A DNA stretch of 64,000 nucleotides from positions 1 through 64,000 of the forward strand of contig NZ_JBFAPK010000039.1 of NCBI RefSeq assembly GCF_040676675.1, in the 5' to 3' direction. Of this stretch, positions 1 to 8,375 are shown one piece after another. This DNA is from JBFAPK01 sp040676675. Lineage in GTDB: Bacteria; Actinomycetota; Actinomycetes; Mycobacteriales; Micromonosporaceae. The stretch's first letter is position 1. The number at the start of each line of letters is the position of its first letter. The position numbers were made by a program, and so were the translations under genes. The notes below the pieces were generated by a model. The model had not been told where the DNA came from. It was given only the letters and a program-made list of their open reading frames with translations, and did no database searches.

Positions 1-210
1 GCGGCGAGCAGCGCCTCGGCCTGGCCGGGATAGCCCGCGCCGTGGCCGCCCCTCCGACCGGCGGGCCGGCGGGCCGGTCCACCCCGTACCGCCGGCACCG
101 CGACACCAGCGGGCCCCCTCCGACCGGCGGGCCGGCGGGCCGGTCCACCCCGTACCGCCGGCACCGCGACACCAGCGGCCCCCTCCGACCGTGGGCGTGG
201 GCCGGGTCCG
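1..210. other. Left-edge stretch without a supported gene
   Basis: No complete gene is visible between the window edge and the HxlR stop codon. Reading leftwards on the minus strand, a frame over positions 48-1 (GHGAGYPGQAEALL) has actinomycete-like codon use and stays open to the edge, so the start of a truncated minus-strand gene is possible. Its possible GTG start would lie within the tandem repeat at 51-190. Nothing here identifies a product. Confidence 0.3.
51..190. repeat. 66-bp tandem repeat, two copies plus a partial third
   Basis: The sequence beginning CCTCCGACCGGCGGG at 51 recurs at 117 (period 66), and its first nine bases recur at 182. The two full copies are virtually identical, which points to a recent duplication. 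It lies in the intergenic or 5' region to the left of the HxlR gene. No function is evident. Confidence 0.85.
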
Positions 211-630
211 TCAGGCGCCGCGCGCCAGGTCGTACGCCTCCCGGGCCTGGAACACGTCGTCGAGCCGCCGCTCGACCCAGCGGCTCAGCTCCCAGACCTG
301 CTCGGCGACCTCCTGGCCGAGCGGGGTCAGCGAGTAGTCGACGCGGGGCGGGATGACCGGCTTCGCGTCGCGGCGTACGAAGCCGTCGCGCTCCAGGGTC
401 TGGAGCGTCTGGGCGAGCATCTTCTCGCTCACTCCCCCGACGTGGCGGCGCAGCTCGCTGAAGCGGTACGAGCGCTCCCGCAGCGCGGCCAGCACCAGTA
501 CGCCCCAGCGGCTGGTCACGTGCTCCAGCACCAGCCGGGAGGGGCAATCCGCGCTGTTGACGTCCGGCGGGTTGGCCGCTGCCCGTAACGTCGCCTGAGC
601 CACGGCTTCCGACCTTTCGCTTACCTTCAC
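211..630 (-). CDS. HxlR-family transcriptional regulator, probable redox or quinone sensor
   Basis: A 139-residue winged-helix DNA-binding protein of the HxlR family. The core (about residues 41-105) runs from RWGVLVLAAL through FSELRRHVGGVSEKMLAQTL (recognition helix) to the wing VDYSLTPLG. Cys29, in the context ADCPSR just before the HTH, matches the single N-terminal cysteine used as a thiol switch by HypR, YodB and QorR. The start is GTG at 630-628; an upstream start would run into the operator. It is divergent from a QorB-type quinone oxidoreductase, the arrangement of qorR/qor2 in Corynebacterium. I infer that it represses both genes and is released by quinone or electrophile stress. 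The family call is firm; the redox role is inferred from Cys29 and context. Confidence 0.9.
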   Translation of the reverse strand: MKVSERSEAVAQATLRAAANPPDVNSADCPSRLVLEHVTSRWGVLVLAALRERSYRFSELRRHVGGVSEKMLAQTLQTLERDGFVRRDAKPVIPPRVDYSLTPLGQEVAEQVWELSRWVERRLDDVFQAREAYDLARGA

Positions 631-633
631 GCC

Positions 634-658
634 AGTACCTTACTTCAAGGTGGGTACT
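634..658. promoter_or_regulatory. Palindromic operator between hxlR-like and qorB-like genes
   Basis: An imperfect 25-bp dyad with outer half-sites AGTACC (634-639) and GGTACT (653-658), plus inner ACCTT/AAGGT complementarity. It begins 3 bp upstream of the HxlR GTG codon and lies in the divergent intergenic region. HxlR dimers typically bind such dyads, so this is the likely autoregulatory and qorB-controlling site. Confidence 0.6.
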
Positions 659-762
659 TACGACTGGGATGGTACCCGGCCTAGGGTAACCGGGGTCGCG
701 CGCCCAGCCCCGACCGGGCGCGCGCCGCCGGAACCGCACAACCGACCCGAGAGAGAAATCAG

Positions 763-1635
763 ATGAGCATCGTCATCACCGGAGCGAACGGCCTGCTCGG
801 TCGCCTCGTCATCGCCGACCTGCTGGCCGCCGGCGTACCGGCCGACACGGTCACCGCCGTCGCCCGGAGCGAGGCGAAGGCCGCCGACCTGGCGGAGCTG
901 GGGCTCCGGCTGCACGTGGGCGACTACGACCGGCCCGAGACGTTCGCCGGTCTCTTCCGCCCCGAGGACCGGGTACTGCTGATCTCCGGCAGCGAGGTGG
1001 GCAAGCGGATCCCGCAGCACGGCAACGTGATCGAGGCGGCCCGCGCGGCCGGCGTGGCGCAGCTCGCCTACACCAGCGTCTTCGGCGGTCCCAAGGCCGA
1101 TTTCACGCTCGCCGACGAGCACCGCGCCACCGAGCAGCTGATCATCGACTCGGGCCTGCCGTACACGTTCCTGCGCAACAACTGGTACTCGGAGGTCTAC
1201 TTCGGCGACCTCGCCGGGGTGCTGGAGCGCGGCGCCCTCGTCAACAGCGTCGCCCCCGGGAGCCGCGTCGCCACGGCCGCCCGCGCCGACTACGCCGCCG
1301 CCGCGGCGGCCGTCCTGCACGGCGACGAACACCTGAACCAGGCGTACGAGCTCAGCGGCGACATCGCCTGGACGTTCGGCGAGTTCGTCGCGGAGCTGTC
1401 GCGGCAGACCGGCCGTACGGTCGTGCACGCCGTCGTCTCGCCGGAGGAGCAGAAGGCGATCCTCACGGGCGTCGGCCTCCCGGAGGGCTTCGCGGACGTC
1501 CTCGTCGACGTGGACGACGCGATCAACCGCGGGCTGCTCGCCGGTACCCCGGGCGACCTGTCCCGGCTGACCGGACGCCCGACGACGCCGATCGGCGAGT
1601 CGATCGCGGCGGCGCTGGCGACCCTGGCCGCCTGA
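763..1635 (+). CDS. NmrA-family NAD(P)-dependent oxidoreductase, QorB-like quinone reductase
   Basis: A 290-residue atypical SDR protein, close in length to E. coli QorB/YtfG. The Rossmann motif GANGLLG is at residues 7-13 right at the N-terminus. It has the family segments YTSVFGG and LPYTFLRNNWYSE. The C-terminal part (YELSGD, FGEFVAELSRQTGR) matches NmrA-like proteins that lack a canonical YxxxK dyad. The predicted role is NAD(P)H-dependent reduction of quinones in the cytoplasm. The ATG is preceded by a GAGAG ribosome site. It is divergent from the HxlR regulator and likely controlled by it through the 634-658 operator. The gene is intact. Confidence 0.88.
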   Translation: MSIVITGANGLLGRLVIADLLAAGVPADTVTAVARSEAKAADLAELGLRLHVGDYDRPETFAGLFRPEDRVLLISGSEVGKRIPQHGNVIEAARAAGVAQLAYTSVFGGPKADFTLADEHRATEQLIIDSGLPYTFLRNNWYSEVYFGDLAGVLERGALVNSVAPGSRVATAARADYAAAAAAVLHGDEHLNQAYELSGDIAWTFGEFVAELSRQTGRTVVHAVVSPEEQKAILTGVGLPEGFADVLVDVDDAINRGLLAGTPGDLSRLTGRPTTPIGESIAAALATLAA

Positions 1636-1710
1636 CCGGCCGGACCGACGGCCCTCCGGGCGGGCCAATGGCGGAGCGCCGGCGCGACCGGCCGGCGCCC
1701 GCCGCCCCGG

Positions 1711-4017
1711 TCACGGCGTACGGATCCTCCCCAGCATCGTGAGCACGTCCTGGGTCTCCCGCGCCGCGCTGTAGGCGGGCAGGTGCGGGATCTCGTACTT
1801 GAGGACGATCGTGTTCGCGATCGCGTCCGGCTCGCTCTCCAGCAGTATCTGCAGGTCGGGCGGGAGGTTGCGGGCGCCGCCGGCCCGTTCCAGCCGGCGG
1901 AGGAAGTCCCGCTGGGCCAGCCATGCCTGGAACTCGGCGGTGAACTTGTCCAAGCCCGCGCGGTGCACGTCCTGCAGATGGTGGGTCACCTCGTGCACCA
2001 CCACCGAGGCGACCTCGTCGAGCCGGCCCTCCCGGATGAAGATGTGCCCGGCGCCGCCGGTACCGGCGGAGATGAACAGCCCGCCGCAGTCCTCGGCCAG
2101 GGCGCCCTCGCGGAGCAGCCGGGCGAGTTGCTCCTCGCCGTACACGTTGCGCAGCGCCGCCTCCGTGAGCGGATGCACCCGCCCGGCGCCGCGCAACTGG
2201 GCGAACACCTGCGCCCAGCCCGCGTCCGCGACGTCGGCGAGCAGTCTCTCGATCTTGGCCAGGGACTGGGCGCTGAAGGCGGTACCGCCCTGCACCGCGC
2301 GCAGCGCCGACCGGATCGCCCGCTGGCCGGCGGCGCGCTGCATCACCCCGGCCACGGCGCGCTCGGCGGCGGCCGGTGGCAGGGTGGCGTGTGCCGCCCG
2401 GATGAACTCGGTCGCGTCGCCGGCCTCCAACAGCATCCGCGTCGGCACCCGCAGCGCGTTGACCGCCCGCAGCACGTCGGCCACGTCCAGGACCAGGCCG
2501 GCGATGTCCATGGCGACCGCGAACAGGTCGGGCTCGCCGGCGGAGAGGTCCGCGATCCGGGGATCGAGCGCGACGTTGCTGGCCGCCGACTCCGCCGCGA
2601 AGTCCCGCACGCTCTCGCTGAGCTGGTACCCGCCGACGCCGACGGCCACCCCGGCGGCGACCAGGGCGAGCCCGCCGGACGCGATCGAGGCGATGATCCC
2701 CGCGGTGAGTCCGACGGCGGCGACGGCCGTACGCACCATCGCCGCGTCCGCGTCCTCCCGGCGGGCCCGTTCCTGCACCGCGCCGAGCAGCACCTGGTTG
2801 CCGGAGATCCCGAGGTCCTGGGCGGTGAGGCGCACCACGTCGGGCAGGTTCCACACCTTCAGCCGCCCGGACTCGATGTTCTGCCTGGTCTGCTCGATGT
2901 TGTCCCGGATCTCGGTCAGTTTCGCGCCCAGCAGCCGGTCCAGGGTCTCCTCGTCGGCGCCGGCGATCTCCGCCGCCGAGACCTGCAACAGGATCGGGAA
3001 CTGGACCCGCGCCTCGGCCTGCCGGCGCCGCAGCGTCTCCTCCCGCTCCTCCCGACGCGTGCGCAGCGCGCCGAGCCGCTGGTGCGCCGGGCTGACGCCG
3101 CCGTCGGGCAGGTCGGCCAGCAGCCCCTGTTCCTGGCGTCGCAGCTCGTCGACGTCCAGTTGGGTGCTGTGCAGTTCGCGCGCGGCGGCCCGCAGGTTGT
3201 CCCGGTCGGACGGCTGCGCGGAGCAGACGGCGGCGTACCGGGATATCTCGTCGTCGACGATGCGCAGGTTCTGGTCGAGCTGGGTCTGGGCGACCTGCCG
3301 GCCCCGCTCCAGGAACCGCGCCGGGAACTCCTCGTCGACCAACCGGACCATGGCGCGTTCCCGCTCGCCCTGTTCCCCGGCCGGTACGCCCAACTCGTCC
3401 AGCAGCGGGCTGATCTGGCTGTTGAGCTGCTCCACCTCGGCCCGCAGCGCCTCGACCCGCTGCCGCAGCTCCGCCATCATCTGGTCGTTGGGCGGCACGC
3501 CGTGCTCGGGCGGCTCCCGACGCTGCCGCTCGCCCTCCTCCAGTTCCCGGGTCCGCTCGGCGAGCCGGGCTCGTCGCTCGTCCCGCTCCTGGATCATCCC
3601 GACCACGGCCGAGCCGGGCACCGCCCGGGCGACCAGGTTCCGGTCGGCCGGCGGCAGCGGCGGCACCCGGCTCAGCACCAGCGAGGCCTGCAGCAGGGCG
3701 TCGCGGTCGGCGGGCGCCAGGGCGGGCTCGGGATCCCGTTGCACGCTCAGCGCCGGGGCCCGCGCGGCGGGTCGGGGCAGCAGCGCGGCCACCGCCTCGT
3801 TGCCGGCGGTCCGCTGCAGTTCCAGGAGCCGGTGCCGGGCGACCCCCGCCCGCCGGCCGATCGCCGCCACGTCCGACACCGCCGCCACGTCCGACACCGC
3901 CGCCAGGTCCGGTACCGGCACCGCGACCGGCGCGGGCGCCGCCGCCGGTACGCGCGCCGCGCCCCGCGCGGGCGCCGCCGGCGGCAGTTCCGAGCTGCTG
4001 TGACGAGATCCCACCAT
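1711..4017 (-). CDS. Long coiled-coil protein with C-terminal HEVTH metallopeptidase-like motif
   Basis: A 768-residue protein of unknown function. Near the N-terminus (residues 61-80) is an LLELQRTAGNEAV motif, which I associate with actinobacterial proteins encoded near extracellular contractile injection systems and with DUF4157 proteins. The middle is charged and strongly helical (ELRQRVEALRAEVEQL and similar), followed by an Ala/Gly-rich hydrophobic segment (AAVGLTAGIIASIASGG). The C-terminus holds HEVTHHLQ (His about 675), an HExxH zinc-site motif, with Glu residues about 20 positions later as possible third ligands. The start at 4017 is chosen because GAGGAAGG lies upstream; the frame extends to 4164. 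Residues 41-52 contain VSDVAA twice, from an 18-bp duplication. It may be a toxin or effector-like metallopeptidase, but no partner genes are adjacent. Confidence 0.7.
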   Translation of the reverse strand: MVGSRHSSSELPPAAPARGAARVPAAAPAPVAVPVPDLAAVSDVAAVSDVAAIGRRAGVARHRLLELQRTAGNEAVAALLPRPAARAPALSVQRDPEPALAPADRDALLQASLVLSRVPPLPPADRNLVARAVPGSAVVGMIQERDERRARLAERTRELEEGERQRREPPEHGVPPNDQMMAELRQRVEALRAEVEQLNSQISPLLDELGVPAGEQGERERAMVRLVDEEFPARFLERGRQVAQTQLDQNLRIVDDEISRYAAVCSAQPSDRDNLRAAARELHSTQLDVDELRRQEQGLLADLPDGGVSPAHQRLGALRTRREEREETLRRRQAEARVQFPILLQVSAAEIAGADEETLDRLLGAKLTEIRDNIEQTRQNIESGRLKVWNLPDVVRLTAQDLGISGNQVLLGAVQERARREDADAAMVRTAVAAVGLTAGIIASIASGGLALVAAGVAVGVGGYQLSESVRDFAAESAASNVALDPRIADLSAGEPDLFAVAMDIAGLVLDVADVLRAVNALRVPTRMLLEAGDATEFIRAAHATLPPAAAERAVAGVMQRAAGQRAIRSALRAVQGGTAFSAQSLAKIERLLADVADAGWAQVFAQLRGAGRVHPLTEAALRNVYGEEQLARLLREGALAEDCGGLFISAGTGGAGHIFIREGRLDEVASVVVHEVTHHLQDVHRAGLDKFTAEFQAWLAQRDFLRRLERAGGARNLPPDLQILLESEPDAIANTIVLKYEIPHLPAYSAARETQDVLTMLGRIRTP

Positions 4018-4182
4018 CGCCGGGACCTTCCTCGACCGGTGCAACGGGTCTCCACATTCTCCGGTCCGGGCGAACCGGAGTCCGGCGGCCGGCCCGCATT
4101 CGACCCGAAGGGGCCGCCGATTCGGCTCCATCGGGCGGCCCTTGGGCCGTGTCCTGTCGATCATGTCGGCCCGCGGCGGGAT

Positions 4183-4713
4183 TCAGACGGCCGACCCCGG
4201 CGCGGCGGCGAGATCCCGCTGCATCAGCAGCGTGTCGATCCAGCGGCCGTGCTTGCGGCCGACCCCGACGAGCCGGCCGGCGGGCACGAAGCCGAGCCGG
4301 CGGTGCAGCACGGGCGACGCCTCGTCGCCGGTGTCGGCGATGACCGCGACGACCTGCCGTACCTCCGCCCGCTGGCAGCCGCTCAGCAGGTCCTGGAGCA
4401 GGGCGCGACCGAGCCCCCGGCCGGTCCAGCCGGGAGCGAGGTAGACCGAGTCCTCGACCGTGTGCCGGTACGCCGGCTTGGGCCGCCACGGGCCCGCGTA
4501 GGCGTACCCCACGACCTCCGTCCCGAGCTGGGCGACCAGGAACGGCAGCCCGCGCTCGGCGAGGTCGTCGAGGCGTTCCCGCCAGGCGGCGACCGGAGGC
4601 ACGTTCTCCTCGAACGTCGTGACGGTCTCCGTGACGTAGTGCGCGTAGATGTCGGCGACCCGCGCCAGGTCGCCGGGCGTCGCCGGACGGATGTTCGCTT
4701 CCGCCGCCGTCAT
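4183..4713 (-). CDS. GNAT N-acetyltransferase, phosphinothricin acetyltransferase-like
   Basis: A 176-residue acetyl-CoA-dependent N-acetyltransferase. It follows the Pat/Bar pattern throughout: IRPATPGDLARVADIYAHYV, FLVAQLGTEVVGYAYAGPW, the acetyl-CoA loop GWTGRGLGRAL, then VAVIAD and LHRRLGF, ending with a KHGRWIDTLLMQRDL tail. The substrate is probably a small amino compound such as a phosphinothricin-like or methionine sulfoximine-like molecule; specificity cannot be read from sequence. Its ATG overlaps the stop of the upstream phosphotransferase by 4 bp (4710-4713), and GGAGGAAAG precedes it, so the two are translationally coupled. Confidence 0.88.
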   Translation of the reverse strand: MTAAEANIRPATPGDLARVADIYAHYVTETVTTFEENVPPVAAWRERLDDLAERGLPFLVAQLGTEVVGYAYAGPWRPKPAYRHTVEDSVYLAPGWTGRGLGRALLQDLLSGCQRAEVRQVVAVIADTGDEASPVLHRRLGFVPAGRLVGVGRKHGRWIDTLLMQRDLAAAPGSAV

Positions 4714-5414
4714 GGCTCTTTCCTCCACGATCTCCCCGTCGGGCGGATCGCCTCGACCAGCCGTACCGCGGCACCGAGCCGGCCCCGTTCGTCGGCGCTC
4801 AACGTCGGGTTCGCGCCGCGGTATCGCCGCGCCTCGTACAGCGCGGACGGCGGCGGCGCGCCGGCCACACCGAGGAATTCGGCGAGCATCTCCCGCGCCG
4901 GACCGGCCAGCCCGCCGGCCGGTTGGACAGCTACCTCGGCCAGGATCAACGCGGAGACGGCCACGTCCAGCTCCGGTGCTCCTTCCGCGGCGTTGCACCA
5001 GTCGATGACCACCGGACCGCGGCTGCTCATGATCACGTTGTCGGGATGCAGGTCCCGGTGCAGGATCCGGGCGCGCGAATCCGGAGAGAGCCGGGCCGGC
5101 AACCGGTGCAGCCGGGTGTGCAGCTCCGCGAGGAGTTCGGCCGCCTCGGGCGTACCCAATTCGCCACCGGTCAGGGCGCGCAGCATGGTCGGACCCTCGA
5201 CCCGCTCCAGCACCAGGTCGGTACCGCTCGCCGAGTAGACCGCCGGGACCGGGTAGCCGAGCCGGTGCAGGTGCGTCAGCACCGCACCGTGGGCGGACAC
5301 GTCGGCACCGAGGCGGGACCGACGGAGCACCCGCCCCGCGTCCAGGGCGTAGACGTCCGCGTCCCGTCCGGCGGCGAGCAGGACCGGCGCCTTTGCGGGC
5401 TCCAACAATTCCAT
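4710..5414 (-). CDS. Aminoglycoside phosphotransferase-family kinase
   Basis: A 234-residue APH/choline-kinase-fold protein. The catalytic loop HRDLHPDN is at residues 119-126 and the metal-binding IDW (in place of DFG) is at 137-139. The N-lobe is short (LLAAGRDADVYALDAGRVLRR), giving a protein shorter than typical APH enzymes (about 260-300 residues). It would phosphorylate a small-molecule hydroxyl in the cytoplasm; the substrate is unknown. It overlaps the downstream GNAT gene by 4 bp and follows the membrane-protein gene by 9 bp, so it lies in one minus-strand transcription unit. Pairing a phosphotransferase with an acetyltransferase looks like a small detoxification module. Confidence 0.85.
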   Translation of the reverse strand: MELLEPAKAPVLLAAGRDADVYALDAGRVLRRSRLGADVSAHGAVLTHLHRLGYPVPAVYSASGTDLVLERVEGPTMLRALTGGELGTPEAAELLAELHTRLHRLPARLSPDSRARILHRDLHPDNVIMSSRGPVVIDWCNAAEGAPELDVAVSALILAEVAVQPAGGLAGPAREMLAEFLGVAGAPPPSALYEARRYRGANPTLSADERGRLGAAVRLVEAIRPTGRSWRKEP

Positions 5415-5423
5415 GTAGGCGGC

Positions 5424-6518
5424 TCAGGGCGCGGTCGGGGCGGAGACCCTGGCCTCGACCGTCGCGGCGAAGCGGGTCAGCTCGGTCGGGGCGGCACGGT
5501 CCCGGGAGGCGGCCGCCACCTCGACGGTGGCCTTGGCCCGCAGGTCGAGCCGGGTGATCCGGCCGGCGACGACGGGTACCCGCACGGTCACCGGCTCGCC
5601 CGCCGGGGCAACCGGTTCGCCCTGGCCACCCCGCCTGGGCGGCCGGGCCAGCACCCGTACCTCGTGCTCGCCGGGGGCCAGGCGGTAGCACCAGGTGCGC
5701 CAGGAGAGCGGGTGCGCCACACCGTCGATGCTCAGCGTCGGCCACGGCAGCCAGGCGTTCGGGTCGGCGTTCGGCCGGACGCCGACGCGGATCCCGTTCC
5801 AGACGTAGTCCCGCTCCGCCCCGGCGGTGACGACGAGCAGGCCACGGTCGCCGCCGGCCAGGCCCGCGGGGGGCGGCCCGTCGCCCAGGAAGAGGCCGTT
5901 CTCGGCGACCGACGCGGGCGCGCCCGCCCCGGCCTCGGACGAGACCTCGGCGCGGTACCGGCGGTCGGCGGCGCCCTTGACCTTCACGGTGAGTACGGCC
6001 GCCGCGGCGGCGAGGACGAAGAGGGCCGCGACCAGCAGCGGGCCGGGCCGCAGTCCCGCCGCGTCGGCGAGCAGCACCACGACGGCCAGGGCCGCGAGGG
6101 CGGCCACGAATCCCGAGATGCCCGAGCCGAGCCGGCGCCGGGCCGGTGCCGGTACGAGCACCCCCTCGGCGGCGCCGAAGGAGGCCGGCATCCAGTACTC
6201 CAGTTCGGCGATCTCGCCGACACCCGGCCGCACCAGCCTGGCCGTCTCCGTCGCGGCGCGGCCCCGCAGCTCCACCAGGTGCTCGCCGGGCTCGGTCACC
6301 ACGACCATCCGGCCGACCCCGTGCCACATCGGCCGGTCGTCGACGCCGACGGCCCTGGTCGCGACCCAGTTCGCCGGGTCGGTCGTCCGGGTGCGGATCC
6401 GTACCGAGATCCCGGCCGTACCGTCGGGCAGCGACGGCGCCGGCTCCCCATCCGGCCAGGGCAGCACCGGCGCGCCCGGGTATCCGGTCGGCGGGAGCAG
6501 CCTCTCCCAGCGGTTCAC
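5424..6518 (-). CDS. Two-helix membrane protein of a WXG100-associated operon
   Basis: A 364-residue protein that I do not recognise. Two adjacent hydrophobic helices (about residues 134-151 and 160-180) separate two soluble beta-rich regions of similar character. Each mentions cell-surface-like strands (GEHLVELRGRA near 78-88 and GEHEVRVLARPP in the C-terminal half), suggesting an internal duplication of a small beta-sandwich domain. The GTG start at 6518 overlaps the preceding stop by 4 bp (GTGA), so it is coupled to the WXG-like protein upstream. By context it probably works with that protein at the membrane. Confidence 0.75.
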   Translation of the reverse strand: MNRWERLLPPTGYPGAPVLPWPDGEPAPSLPDGTAGISVRIRTRTTDPANWVATRAVGVDDRPMWHGVGRMVVVTEPGEHLVELRGRAATETARLVRPGVGEIAELEYWMPASFGAAEGVLVPAPARRRLGSGISGFVAALAALAVVVLLADAAGLRPGPLLVAALFVLAAAAAVLTVKVKGAADRRYRAEVSSEAGAGAPASVAENGLFLGDGPPPAGLAGGDRGLLVVTAGAERDYVWNGIRVGVRPNADPNAWLPWPTLSIDGVAHPLSWRTWCYRLAPGEHEVRVLARPPRRGGQGEPVAPAGEPVTVRVPVVAGRITRLDLRAKATVEVAAASRDRAAPTELTRFAATVEARVSAPTAP

Positions 6519-7519
6519 TTCTCGGTGTCCAGCGCGTCGTCGATCTGCTTGTCGGACATCTTCGGGTCGCCCGCCTCCTGGTTCTTCCACGTACCCGTGC
6601 TGACGTTGACGAACGGTCCGGCGTACCCCCGCCAGTCCGCCAGGACCGAGGCCGTGATCCGGGCGACGGTCGACATGGTGGCGCTCGCGCCGCTGAACTC
6701 GACGACGCTCTTGGCCACGTTCGCCTTGAGCGCCCCGGGCAGCAGCTTGCCGAGCAGCACACCGATCTTGTCGAGCAGGGTGACGACCCGGTCGACGATG
6801 GCCACCGCGCGGGACGTCGCCGAGGTCGCCTGCACCGCGGTCGCCGCGCCGGCCGCCGCGACCGAGCCACCCGCCGTCGGGACGGACAGGGCCATGGCGG
6901 CACCCCACTCGATGATCATCCACTCGATCAGGGTGGCGATGATGCCGATGATGATCTGCTGCACCGCAGCCATGATCTTCGAGAAGAGCGTGAGCAGCCC
7001 GGAGATCGAGGCGGCCTCGCCGGCGGTGGCCTGGATGCCGTCGGCGAACGTGAGCAGTCGGGCCTTGGCGGCCTCGGCGTCCTTGCCCTCCCACTCGATG
7101 AGGTGGTCGGTGGCCGCCTGGCGGGTCGCCTCCGCCAACGGCAGGAGCGCGTCGCCGAGCTCCTTCCACTTCGCCGCGTACGGCTCGATCCGCTCGGCGT
7201 TGCCGGTGACGAGGCTCAGCAGGTCCTCGAGCGGCTGGACGAAGTCGATGAGGAAGGTCAGTCCGGCCGAGATGAGCCAGTTCAACGGGTCGATCGCGAA
7301 GGCGACCGCGTTGCCGACGATGTCGGCCGCGCCGGCGTAGATGTCCGACCACTCGCCCTCGGTGATGCCGGTGTAGAGGTTCTTCGTCGCCTCGCCGAAC
7401 GGCAGCACCGAGGCCGGGTCCAGGTCGACGGCGTTGGTGATGCCGAGGTTGCCGGCGTACTGGCTGCCGTCGTTCGGGTTGTTGCTCAGGTACGCGTCGT
7501 TGTCGTCGGTGTTGGTCAC
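6515..7519 (-). CDS. WXG/LXG-like type VII secretion-associated protein
   Basis: A 334-residue, mostly helical protein. A WEG tripeptide at 143-145 sits between helices in the segment TDHLIEWEGKDAEAAKARL, resembling the helix-turn-helix of WXG100 proteins. Hydrophobic stretches (VQQIIIGIIATLIEWMIIEWG and others) follow. It lacks a recognisable C-terminal toxin domain. It starts with GTG (7519), preceded by GGAAGTAG, 37 bp after the EspC-like gene, and overlaps the downstream gene. This architecture is common among actinobacterial type VII secretion substrates or chaperones, but no EccC ATPase or EccD is in the window, so export depends on a system encoded elsewhere. Confidence 0.75.
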   Translation of the reverse strand: MTNTDDNDAYLSNNPNDGSQYAGNLGITNAVDLDPASVLPFGEATKNLYTGITEGEWSDIYAGAADIVGNAVAFAIDPLNWLISAGLTFLIDFVQPLEDLLSLVTGNAERIEPYAAKWKELGDALLPLAEATRQAATDHLIEWEGKDAEAAKARLLTFADGIQATAGEAASISGLLTLFSKIMAAVQQIIIGIIATLIEWMIIEWGAAMALSVPTAGGSVAAAGAATAVQATSATSRAVAIVDRVVTLLDKIGVLLGKLLPGALKANVAKSVVEFSGASATMSTVARITASVLADWRGYAGPFVNVSTGTWKNQEAGDPKMSDKQIDDALDTEK

Positions 7520-7556
7520 GAGCGGCTACTTCCGTCCCCGACCCGCGCGGCGCCGC

Positions 7557-7883
7557 TCACTTGCCACCGCTCAGCTTCTCCTGGAAGCGCTTGAACGCCT
7601 GGTCGAGCGCCTCGTCCAGCTGGCAGTAGCGCTGCGCCGTCTCCTTGATCGCCCCGCTCTGCGAGTCGAGCGCCTCGGCGATCTTCCGGATGTGGTCGCG
7701 GGCCTCCTCGGCCTTCTGGTCGTACTTCCACTTCATGATCAGACCCAGCCCGCCCCAGAGTATGCCCGGCGGGTCGGCGTCCTTCAGGCCGGTGGCGATC
7801 TGGTCGGCGCTGGTGCTGAGCGCCTTCATCACCTCGGCCGTGCTGGTGAGCTTGTCCGTCGGGACAACGATGCCGTCACCCAC
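7557..7883 (-). CDS. EspC-like WXG100-superfamily protein
   Basis: A 108-residue helical protein of the EspC/WXG100 type. It has an N-terminal segment VVPTDKLTSTAEVMKALSTSADQI, a WGGLGL turn near the middle in place of a strict WxG, and a second long helix (KAEEARDHIRKIAEAL... TAQRYCQLDEALDQAF). The start is set at GTG 7883 because AGAGGAG lies 7 bp upstream; a second GTG at 7892 is in frame but sits directly on the SD sequence. Such proteins form dimers and are type VII secretion targets. It lies between a YbaB pair and the larger WXG-like gene. Confidence 0.8.
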   Translation of the reverse strand: MGDGIVVPTDKLTSTAEVMKALSTSADQIATGLKDADPPGILWGGLGLIMKWKYDQKAEEARDHIRKIAEALDSQSGAIKETAQRYCQLDEALDQAFKRFQEKLSGGK

Positions 7884-7931
7884 CGGCGGCACTCCTCTCT
7901 GCTCGCGGGCGGAAGGTTCGCGTACGCGCGG

Positions 7932-8375
7932 TCATCGGCGCCCGTCCCGTTGGTCGAGGATGTCCCGTACGTGCTCGGGAACCGCCTCGCGGACCAGCTC
8001 GGTGACGCGGCCACCGGTCAGGCTCGTACCCAGCTCGGCCAGGCGCAGCGCCCGCGCGGCCTGCGCTTCCCGGATGGCGGCGAGGATCATCTCCGCCAGG
8101 TGCCGTCCCCGGCGCAGCGCCACGTCGTCGATGTCGAGCCGGGCGAGCACCCCGTCGGCGTCCACCTCGGCGCGGACCGTACCGTCGGAGGAGAACCCCT
8201 CGCCGGTCAGGCCGCCGGCCCGGTCGACGTACTCCTGGTAGCGGTCGATCGCCCGCCGGTTCCGCTCGCGGATCTCCTCGACGAAGGCGCGGACCTCGTC
8301 CGGGTGCTGGAACTCGCGCGGCGCCCCGGGCCGGGGCGGGAAGACCTGGTCGCGGTCGCTAGGCTCCGGGCTCAC
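7932..8375 (-). CDS. YbaB/EbfC-family protein (second of two)
   Basis: A 147-residue protein of the YbaB/EbfC nucleoid-associated fold. After a Pro-rich leader and a long helix (VRAFVEEIRERNRRAIDRYQEYVDR) comes the beta-sheet part (GFSSDGTVRAEVDADGVLARLDIDD), then a helix (LAEMILAAIREAQAARAL) and a C-terminal extension of about 40 residues. In actinobacteria YbaB-like proteins (EspL type) often precede WXG100 genes, as here. The GTG start (8375) overlaps the stop of the other YbaB gene by 4 bp, and GGTGGGG is upstream. Confidence 0.82.
   Translation of the reverse strand: MSPEPSDRDQVFPPRPGAPREFQHPDEVRAFVEEIRERNRRAIDRYQEYVDRAGGLTGEGFSSDGTVRAEVDADGVLARLDIDDVALRRGRHLAEMILAAIREAQAARALRLAELGTSLTGGRVTELVREAVPEHVRDILDQRDGRR

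Noticed and set aside
51..190. CRISPR array
   Set aside because: Two adjacent repeats without unique spacers and no cas genes; a plain tandem duplication.
1783..5238. Very long open frames antisense to the 1711-6518 genes
   Set aside because: Mirror frames of high-GC genes: low-complexity Arg/Gly/Ala-rich translations without domains or ribosome sites, while the minus-strand genes have clear families and starts.
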